Assembly (NCBI RefSeq): GCF_002167005.1 | Contig: NZ_NHTN01000048.1 | Coordinates: 1 to 58,508 of the forward strand | Length of the DNA: 58,508 nt | Origin: Indiicoccus explosivorum | GTDB lineage: Bacteria; Bacillota; Bacilli; Bacillales_A; Planococcaceae | Direction: 5' to 3' | Shown: positions 51,832-58,508 of the stretch, piece after piece | How the letters are laid out: each line of letters begins with the position of its first letter | Position numbering within the stretch: position 1 is the stretch's first letter | Made by a program: the position numbers and the translations under genes | Notes under the pieces: model-generated | What the model saw: the letters and a program-made list of their open reading frames with translations, nothing else | What the model was told of the DNA's origin: nothing | The model's database searches: none

Positions 51832-51846
51832 CTGCGAGTCATCTTG

Positions 51847-51855
51847 TGTTATGAT
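51847..51855 (+). promoter_or_regulatory. Extended -10 promoter of coaX-hslO
   Basis: TGT-TATGAT (51847-51855) about 48 nt before the coaX ATG. Confidence 0.5.
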
Positions 51856-51902
51856 GTCTTGGATAATTTCCAAGAAGACAAGCTTGAGAGAAGCGGGGAC
51901 AA

Positions 51903-52691
51903 ATGATGATTTTAGTGCTGGATGCAGGGAATACGAATATCATGCTAGGCGTCTATAATGGAGACAGATTAGCGCATTACTGGCGGATCGGTACCGACCG
52001 CAAGAAAACAGAAGATGAATTCGCCATGCAGGTTAAACAGCTGTTGGACCACGCAGACCTTATGCTTGAAGATATTCGGGGAATCATCATCTCTTCCGTC
52101 GTGCCACCGATCATGTTTACACTCGAGCAGATGTGCGAGAAGTACTTTCATATAAAGCCACTCGTAGTCGGTCCTGGTGTGAAGACCGGGTTGAATATCA
52201 CATATGAGAATCCGCGGGAAGTCGGAGCGGATCGGATAGTGAACGCTGTGGCGGCCATCCATGAATACGGCAGTCCGCTGGTCATCGTCGATTTCGGCAC
52301 AGCTACCACTTATTGCTTTATTGATGAGAAAGGACGTTACATTGGCGGCGCTATAGCTCCAGGTATCAATATTTCGACTGAAGCGCTCTATCTGCAGGCG
52401 TCCAAACTGCCGCGCATCGAGATCGCGAAACCCGGGAGCATCATCGGCAAAAATACAGTCTCTGCCATGCAGGCAGGTATCGTATTCGGCTATGTCGGTC
52501 AGGCGGAAGGAATCATCGGCCGGATGAAAGCTCAAAGCAATAAAGAACCGAAAGTCGTTGCAACCGGGGGCCTTGCCAAACTTATTGCCGGAGAATCAGA
52601 AATGATTGATATCGTAGATCCTTATTTGACACTTAAGGGACTGTATTTGATTTATAAACGAAATGAAACGCAGGGAAAGGAAAGATATTGA
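51903..52691 (+). CDS. coaX: Type III pantothenate kinase
   Basis: First step of coenzyme A synthesis; ASKHA-fold kinase that needs a monovalent cation and is insensitive to CoA feedback. 262 residues with phosphate-1 motif [17 protein letters not shown], pantothenate site [12 protein letters not shown] (about 104-115), [12 protein letters not shown] (phosphate-2) and GGAIAPGI. Two adjacent ATGs (51903, 51906) are possible behind GCGGGGA. The stop lies right at the hslO start (TGA, ATG adjacent), so the pair is an operon as in B. subtilis. Confidence 0.95.
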   Translation: MMILVLDAGNTNIMLGVYNGDRLAHYWRIGTDRKKTEDEFAMQVKQLLDHADLMLEDIRGIIISSVVPPIMFTLEQMCEKYFHIKPLVVGPGVKTGLNITYENPREVGADRIVNAVAAIHEYGSPLVIVDFGTATTYCFIDEKGRYIGGAIAPGINISTEALYLQASKLPRIEIAKPGSIIGKNTVSAMQAGIVFGYVGQAEGIIGRMKAQSNKEPKVVATGGLAKLIAGESEMIDIVDPYLTLKGLYLIYKRNETQGKERY

Positions 52692-53573
52692 ATGGCAGAT
52701 TATTTAGTAAGAGGGTTGGCTTTTAATGGGCAAGTCCGTGCTTTTGCTGCAGACACTACTGATACGGTCGGAGAAGCGCAGCGCCGGCATATGATGTGGC
52801 CGACCGCTTCGGCTGCTCTCGGCCGGACAATGACTGCAGGCGTCATGATCGGAGCAATGCTTAAAGGTGAAGATAAAGTGACGCTGAAAGTGGAAGGAGA
52901 TGGCCCGATCGGTCTGATTCTCGTTGACAGCAACGCGAAAGGCGGCGTCCGTGGCTATGTAACGAACCCGCAGACCCACCTGGACCTGAACAGGCAGGGG
53001 AAACTGGATGTCCGGGGAGCGGTCGGGACAGAAGGAATGCTGTCAGTCGTGAAGGACTTGGGACTCCGGGATTACTTCACAGGCCAGACACCGATTGTAT
53101 CCGGTGAGATCGCAGAAGACTTCACCTATTATTTCGCTGCATCAGAACAAGTTCCTTCATCGGTGGGACTGGGGGTTCTCGTCGATACGGACAATTCCAT
53201 CATCGCTGCCGGTGGTTTCATTATCCAGCTCATGCCGGGAACAGATGATGAGACGATTGCGAAGATCGAAGAGCGCATCAGTAAAGTGGAACCTATCTCG
53301 AAACTGATCGAAAGGGGACTGTCTCCGGAAGAAGTTCTGGAAGAAGTGCTCGGTAAAGGGAATGTTCAGATTCTGGACAATATGCCCGTCCATTTTGACT
53401 GCAACTGCTCAAAAGACCGGTTTGCAAGAGGAATCATGGGACTCGGCGAGCAGGAGATCCGAGATATGATCGATGAAGATGGAATGGCGGAAGCCCAATG
53501 CCATTTCTGTCTGGAAAAGTATGAGTACTCAAAGAACGAGTTGGAGACGATGATTGAAGAGCTCCGTTCTTGA
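52692..53573 (+). CDS. hslO: Redox-regulated chaperone Hsp33
   Basis: Holdase activated by oxidative unfolding; in reduced form four cysteines bind zinc. 293 residues. The redox switch is Cys237-x-Cys239 (DCNCSK) and Cys270-x-x-Cys273 (CHFC) near the C-terminus. The N-terminal core carries [23 protein letters not shown] and the substrate-binding fold. It starts immediately after the coaX stop; GGAAAGG lies within coaX. A terminator follows. With the peroxidase at 208 it belongs to oxidative-stress defence. Confidence 0.96.
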   Translation: MADYLVRGLAFNGQVRAFAADTTDTVGEAQRRHMMWPTASAALGRTMTAGVMIGAMLKGEDKVTLKVEGDGPIGLILVDSNAKGGVRGYVTNPQTHLDLNRQGKLDVRGAVGTEGMLSVVKDLGLRDYFTGQTPIVSGEIAEDFTYYFAASEQVPSSVGLGVLVDTDNSIIAAGGFIIQLMPGTDDETIAKIEERISKVEPISKLIERGLSPEEVLEEVLGKGNVQILDNMPVHFDCNCSKDRFARGIMGLGEQEIRDMIDEDGMAEAQCHFCLEKYEYSKNELETMIEELRS

Positions 53574-53597
53574 TTGAACAAAATAAGTCTCCGCAGG

Positions 53598-53622
53598 AAA
53601 GCGTCTGAAAGGACGCTTTTTT
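53598..53622 (+). terminator. hslO terminator
   Basis: Perfect AAAGCGTC (53598-53605) / GACGCTTT (53612-53619) and T-run. Confidence 0.85.
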
Positions 53623-53658
53623 CTTATTCCTCCATGAAGCTGGTTTGATTCGTCAAAA

Positions 53659-53687
53659 TTGACCGACAAAAGAAACATTGATACGAT
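53659..53687 (+). promoter_or_regulatory. cysK promoter
   Basis: TTGACC (53659-53664), 17-bp spacer, TACGAT (53682-53687). Start near 53694. Confidence 0.65.
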
Positions 53688-53735
53688 AGAACCAGTAAAG
53701 CCGACAAAATAACTGGGAATTAGGAGTGATGGGCA

Positions 53736-54665
53736 TTGAATAAAGTAGGAAACTCAGTGACAGAATTGATTGGCCAGACCCCGATTGTAAAATTGAATCG
53801 CCTCACGGGGCCGGAAGATGCAGAAATTTACGCGAAACTTGAATTCTTCAACCCGGGCAGCAGTGTCAAAGACCGGATTGCGCTGGCAATGATAGAAGCA
53901 GGTGAAAAAGCCGGCAAGCTGAAGGAAGGCGATACGATCGTTGAGCCGACAAGCGGCAATACAGGCATCGGCCTTGCGATGGTGGCGGCAGCGAAAGGAT
54001 ACAAAACCGTTCTCGTCATGCCGGAGACCATGAGCATGGAACGGCGCAATCTTTTGCGTGCTTACGGAGCGGAACTTGTTCTTACGCCCGGTCCAGGTGG
54101 AATGAAAGCAGCTATTGCAAAAGCGGAAGAACTTGTAGCAGAAAAAGGTTACTTCATGCCTCAGCAGTTCAAGAACGAAGCGAATCCAGAAGTGCACCGG
54201 CTGACAACTGGCCCGGAAATCATTGAAGCGATGGGCGAACAGCTGGATGCTTTTGTTTCTGGAATCGGGACAGGCGGGACTATCACGGGAGCCGGTGAAG
54301 TGCTGAAGAAGAAATACCCTGAAATCTTAATTGCAGCAGTGGAACCGGCAGATTCGGCAGTCCTTTCGGGAGGAGAACCAGGACCGCACAAAATCCAAGG
54401 ACTCGGAGCAGGATTTGTGCCGGATGTCCTCGACACCAAAATCTATGATGAAGTGATTCAAGTGACAAACGAACAGGCATATGAAACAGCACGTGAATTG
54501 GCGCGACAGGAAGGCATTCTCGGAGGTGTCTCCTCCGGAGCGGCGATTTATGCCTCTCTCCAGGTAGCCAAACGCCTCGGTAAAGGCAAAAAAGTCCTCA
54601 CCGTCTTACCGTCCAACGGAGAGCGCTATTTGAGCACACCACTTTATCAGTTCGACGAAAAGTAA
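53736..54665 (+). CDS. cysK: Cysteine synthase A (O-acetylserine thiol-lyase)
   Basis: PLP enzyme making cysteine from O-acetylserine and sulfide; in B. subtilis CysK also serves as a partner of the regulator CymR. 309 residues. PLP Lys45 lies in [10 protein letters not shown], the substrate loop is [19 protein letters not shown], and [15 protein letters not shown] binds the phosphate. The start is TTG 53736 with TAGGAG (53721-53726) upstream; the ATG at 53729 runs into a stop after four codons. Followed directly by folP: the pabB-pabA-pabC genes found here in B. subtilis are missing, as in Staphylococcus. Confidence 0.96.
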   Translation: MNKVGNSVTELIGQTPIVKLNRLTGPEDAEIYAKLEFFNPGSSVKDRIALAMIEAGEKAGKLKEGDTIVEPTSGNTGIGLAMVAAAKGYKTVLVMPETMSMERRNLLRAYGAELVLTPGPGGMKAAIAKAEELVAEKGYFMPQQFKNEANPEVHRLTTGPEIIEAMGEQLDAFVSGIGTGGTITGAGEVLKKKYPEILIAAVEPADSAVLSGGEPGPHKIQGLGAGFVPDVLDTKIYDEVIQVTNEQAYETARELARQEGILGGVSSGAAIYASLQVAKRLGKGKKVLTVLPSNGERYLSTPLYQFDEK

Positions 54666-54678
54666 TAAAACAAGCCGG

Positions 54679-54708
54679 AAAGCATGCAGACTGCATGCTT
54701 TTCTTTTT
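54679..54708 (+). terminator. cysK terminator
   Basis: AAAGCATGCAG (54679-54689) / CTGCATGCTTT (54691-54701) followed by T-rich sequence. Confidence 0.82.
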
Positions 54709-54769
54709 ATATTGGAAAGAATTTCGCGATAAAATGAATTTAGAATCAAAATGAAAGGTGCGTAGAAAG

Positions 54770-55582
54770 ATGTTTGATTTCAACGAAAAAACAAGAGTCA
54801 TGGGGATTTTGAATGTAACGCCTGATTCATTTTCGGATGGCGGAAAATTCAATTCAGTTGAACGGGCGGTGTTGCGTGCTCATCAGATGGTGGAAGACGG
54901 TGCAGATATCATTGATATCGGCGGCGAATCGACCCGTCCGGGCTATGAGGCGGTTTCCGTTGAAGAAGAGAAAGAACGGGTCGTTCCTGTAATACAGGAA
55001 TTGAAAAGACAGCTCGGCATTCCGGTATCGATCGATACATATAAAGCGGAAGTTGCAGAAGCAGCCCTTGAGGCGGGAGCAGACATTATCAATGATATAT
55101 GGGGTGCTAAACATGATCGGGCGATTGCGGACTTGGCGGCACGATATGAGGTGCCGATCATTTTGATGCACAACCGGAAAAAAGCGGTATACACAGACTT
55201 TTGGGAGGAAGTGAAACAGGATACTGAAGAAAGCATCCAGATAGCACTTAAGGCAGGAGTGAAACGAGAACAAATCTGGCTTGATCCGGGTATCGGGTTT
55301 GGCAAAACCGCTGTCCATAACGTGGAGATGATGCAGCTGCTCGGCCGGTTCACAAAACTCGGCTATCCTGTTCTGCTCGGAACTTCGCGCAAATCATTCA
55401 TTGGAAAAGCCTTGGGCGGTGCGCCCGCTAACGAACGGCTTGAGGGTTCACTCGCGACTGTCTGCTATGGAGTTCAGCAAGGCTGTCATATTGTCCGGGT
55501 GCATGACGTGAAAGAGACTGTGCGCACCATTCGGATGATGGATATCCTGACAGGTAAGCAGACGATCAAGGAGGCAGATTAA
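54770..55582 (+). CDS. folP: Dihydropteroate synthase
   Basis: Condenses p-aminobenzoate with the pterin pyrophosphate; target of sulfonamides. A TIM barrel of 270 residues from ATG 54770 (AAAGGTG 9 nt upstream; the frame is open to GTG 54758). Signatures MGILNVTPDSFSDGGKF and DIGGESTRPGYEAVS near the N-terminus, DIWGAK, and the C-terminal RVHDVKETVRTIRM. It starts the folP-folB-folK operon; the stop overlaps folB by one base. Confidence 0.95.
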   Translation: MFDFNEKTRVMGILNVTPDSFSDGGKFNSVERAVLRAHQMVEDGADIIDIGGESTRPGYEAVSVEEEKERVVPVIQELKRQLGIPVSIDTYKAEVAEAALEAGADIINDIWGAKHDRAIADLAARYEVPIILMHNRKKAVYTDFWEEVKQDTEESIQIALKAGVKREQIWLDPGIGFGKTAVHNVEMMQLLGRFTKLGYPVLLGTSRKSFIGKALGGAPANERLEGSLATVCYGVQQGCHIVRVHDVKETVRTIRMMDILTGKQTIKEAD

Positions 55583-55944
55583 TGGACCGAATTCACATTA
55601 CCGACATGGAGTTTTACGGTTACCATGGCGTTCTGCCGGAAGAAACAAAACTAGGTCAGCGTTTCCGTCTTTCGGTCTCTCTTTCAATTGATTTAAGACA
55701 GGCCGGCGAGACAGATGATTTAGAGAAAACGGTACACTATGGAGAAGTATATAATCTTTGCCGTTCTATAGTGGAAGGAGAGCCTAAAAAACTGATTGAA
55801 GCGGTGGCTGAAAAAGTGGCAGCTGCCATTTTGGAAAATTACTTCATCGTTCGATCGGTCCAGGTTCATTTTGAAAAACCGGATCCGCCAATCCCCGGAC
55901 ATTATCGTTCCGTTGCCGTCGATATTACAAGGGACCGACCATGA
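55582..55944 (+). CDS. folB: Dihydroneopterin aldolase
   Basis: Cleaves 7,8-dihydroneopterin to 6-hydroxymethyl-dihydropterin and glycolaldehyde. 120 residues with the family marks FYGYHGVLPEETKLGQRF (Glu near residue 20), VHYGEVYNLC and KPDPPIPGHYRSVAVDI (with the catalytic Lys). AAGGAGG, inside folP, is the ribosome site. Overlaps folK by 4 nt. Confidence 0.95.
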   Translation: MDRIHITDMEFYGYHGVLPEETKLGQRFRLSVSLSIDLRQAGETDDLEKTVHYGEVYNLCRSIVEGEPKKLIEAVAEKVAAAILENYFIVRSVQVHFEKPDPPIPGHYRSVAVDITRDRP

Positions 55945-56459
55945 ACAATGTTTATCTGTCGATCGGCTCTAACATAGGTGACCGCCTTTCCAAACTTCAG
56001 CAGGCAGTGAAACTATTAAATTCCATTCCGGGGACAGAAGTCAAAAAAATTTCAGCTGTCTATGAGACAGCTGCGGTCGGATTAACAGATCAGGCAGATT
56101 TTTTGAACGCTGCAGTTCAGATTTGGACAAAATTCGGGCCGGAAGAACTTCTTTCGGTTTGTCAGGATATTGAACGGCAGTTGGAAAGGGAACGGACAGT
56201 CCGGTGGGGACCCCGAACGATAGACCTTGACATTTTGCTTTATAATCAAGACAATATTGAAACAGAGAGACTTACCATCCCCCATCCGAGAATGCGGGAG
56301 CGGGCGTTTGTCCTCGTCCCGCTTGCTGAACTTAATAGGGAATTGAAGGAACCGCATAGCGATCGTCTTTACCGAGATTTAATCCGAAAAGCGGAAGGGG
56401 AAGTCAGACTCTACCGCGAAGCGGTTGATGTTTCAACATTTCTCGAATTAACAGAATGA
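55941..56459 (+). CDS. folK: 6-hydroxymethyl-7,8-dihydropterin pyrophosphokinase
   Basis: Transfers pyrophosphate from ATP to the pterin made by FolB, giving the FolP substrate. 172 residues: YLSIGSNIGDRLSKLQ at the N-terminus, VRWGPRTIDLDILLY with the two metal-binding Asp (about 93-107), and IPHPRMRERAFVLVPLAEL. ATGA overlap with folB. Last gene of the folate operon; yazB and dusB, which follow in B. subtilis, are not present before lysS. Confidence 0.95.
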   Translation: MNNVYLSIGSNIGDRLSKLQQAVKLLNSIPGTEVKKISAVYETAAVGLTDQADFLNAAVQIWTKFGPEELLSVCQDIERQLERERTVRWGPRTIDLDILLYNQDNIETERLTIPHPRMRERAFVLVPLAELNRELKEPHSDRLYRDLIRKAEGEVRLYREAVDVSTFLELTE

Positions 56460-56636
56460 CTCTGCAGCCAACCGGTAATCTGAATCGCTTAAACGTTGGC
56501 TGAGCTTTTAAATACAGGAGAAACTCCGCTCCATAAGACCGATCGAAGGGCGAATTCCAATTATCCGCTTTATGGCCAATTAAACAGAACGTGATTGCGA
56601 GACTCTTATCAGCACTGTTTAGTTTCGGTCGGACGG
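56460..56636 (+). other. Gene-free 3' region after folK
   Basis: About 180 bp with an 8-bp inverted repeat CAGCCAAC / GTTGGCTG (about 56464-56503, long loop) and no gene. It is probably the 3' untranslated part of the folate transcript up to the terminator at 56637. Confidence 0.4.
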
Positions 56637-56663
56637 GCTGCTACATGATGTGGCGGCTTTTTT
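56637..56663 (+). terminator. Folate-operon terminator before lysS
   Basis: GCTGCTACAT (56637-56646) / ATGTGGCGGC (56648-56657), with two G-T pairs, followed by six T. Confidence 0.75.
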
Positions 56664-56691
56664 GTGTGCATACACGGAAATTGTGTACAAT
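56662..56691 (+). promoter_or_regulatory. lysS promoter
   Basis: TTGTGT (56662-56667), 18-bp spacer, TACAAT (56686-56691), beginning in the T-run of the preceding terminator. The leader is too short for a T-box. Confidence 0.55.
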
Positions 56692-56723
56692 AGGGAAATG
56701 ATAAAAATTGAGCCGGTTTATAA

Positions 56724-58226
<1,503 letters not shown>

Positions 58227-58240
58227 TTTTAAATATTAAC

Positions 58241-58279
58241 AGACCGAAAGGATAAGGTTTTCCTTTCGGTCTTTCTTTA
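58241..58279 (+). terminator. lysS terminator
   Basis: Perfect 11-bp stem AGACCGAAAGG (58241-58251) / CCTTTCGGTCT (58262-58272) followed by ttcttta. Confidence 0.85.
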
Positions 58280-58355
58280 TCAAATGGTTTGCGTAAAAAC
58301 CGGCAGGATGGTATAGTGATGAACGTTGCTCTGAAAATAAGTTAGCTTAAAAATG

Positions 58356-58384
58356 TTGACTTGTACTAAATGAATTGATAACAT
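58356..58384 (+). promoter_or_regulatory. rRNA operon promoter P1
   Basis: TTGACT (58356-58361), 17-bp spacer, TAACAT (58379-58384), with AT-rich DNA upstream as for an UP element. Confidence 0.6.
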
Positions 58385-58427
58385 AGTTAAGTCGCGTTGG
58401 AGATATCAAGAAAACGAAAAATAATTC

Positions 58428-58457
58428 TTGACTAGAAAGCGGCTTGTATGGTAACTT
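58428..58457 (+). promoter_or_regulatory. rRNA operon promoter P2
   Basis: TTGACT (58428-58433), 18-bp spacer, TAACTT (58452-58457), 72 bp after P1. Tandem P1/P2 spacing is typical of Bacillales rrn operons. Confidence 0.6.
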
Positions 58458-58464
58458 AATAAAG

Positions 58465-58508
58465 TTGCTGCAAACGACGCAGCGCCTTCTGAACCTTGAA
58501 AACTGAAC
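58465..58508 (+). other. Start of the pre-16S rRNA leader (cut by window end)
   Basis: The window ends in ccttctgaaccttgaaaact plus gaac. This corresponds to the conserved sequence before 16S rRNA in Bacillales (ctttgaaaactgaac-type, with nut/boxA-like content). The 16S gene itself should start beyond the edge. Confidence 0.7.

Noticed and set aside
53641-53735. CymR operator or T-box in the cysK leader
   Set aside because: The leader is only about 40 nt and no CymR-type dyad could be recognised with confidence.

Overview
The window reads as chromosomal core DNA of a Firmicute of the order Bacillales. The best fit is a non-spore-forming, GC-balanced member of the Planococcaceae (Bhargavaea/Planococcus-like). 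This rests on gene order, strong Shine-Dalgarno sequences, frequent GTG/TTG starts, a long Alu-containing SRP RNA, a serS T-box and the AbrB/SpoVG/RicT/YabA set. The gene order follows the origin-proximal segment of Bacillus subtilis from guaB to lysS almost gene by gene. The right end stops inside the leader of an rRNA operon (tandem promoters, then the pre-16S leader). The left end starts in a long terminator-type palindrome that shares a short leader-like sequence. The window is therefore probably the complete interval between two rRNA operons, and possibly a whole contig broken at rRNA repeats.

Layout. 0-5.2 kb: glutathione peroxidase, guaB, dacA and a MocR-type regulator without the pdxST genes it often accompanies. 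5.5-11.8 kb: secreted M4 metalloprotease, T-box-controlled serS, a 590-bp non-coding insertion splitting the serS terminator, an alpha/beta hydrolase, tadA on the minus strand, and a YitT membrane protein. 11.9-16.1 kb: the dgk-dck kinase pair, a Crp/Fnr regulator, tRNA-Ser, SRP RNA and an MsmX-type sugar ABC ATPase. 16.2-26.6 kb: replication/repair block dnaX-ebfC-recR, a YaaO-type decarboxylase, tmk-yaaQ-yaaR, a hairpin-rich 570-bp gap, then holB-ricT-yabA-trmN6-yazA-rsmI. 26.6-32.7 kb: abrB (divergent), metS, tatD, a shortened yabE, rnmV-ksgA, veg. 32.8-39.2 kb: ispE, purR-ridA, spoVG, glmU-prs, rplY(ctc), pth. 39.2-47.2 kb: mfd, yabM, mazG, rqcP, divIC, yabR. 47.2-58.5 kb: tRNA-Met, tilS (with an apparent frameshift), hpt, ftsH, coaX, hslO, cysK, folP-folB-folK, lysS, rRNA promoters.

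The genes serve translation (serS, metS, lysS, tilS, tadA, pth, ksgA, rsmI, rnmV, rqcP), replication and repair (dnaX, holB, recR, mfd), nucleotide and folate supply (guaB, prs, hpt, dgk, dck, tmk, folP/B/K), envelope growth (dacA, glmU, divIC, yabM) and protein quality control (ftsH, hslO).

The most informative pattern is what is missing. Every dedicated sporulation gene expected at these positions in B. subtilis (bofA, csfB, sspF, yabG, fin, spoVT, yabP, yabQ, spoIIE) is absent, while the housekeeping neighbours remain. The least explained DNA is the 590-bp element after serS, the hairpin-rich block before holB, the tRNA-Met trailer, a 16-bp palindrome in the yabR leader, and the tilS frameshift. 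I found no phage, CRISPR array, transposase gene or obviously novel multi-gene system.
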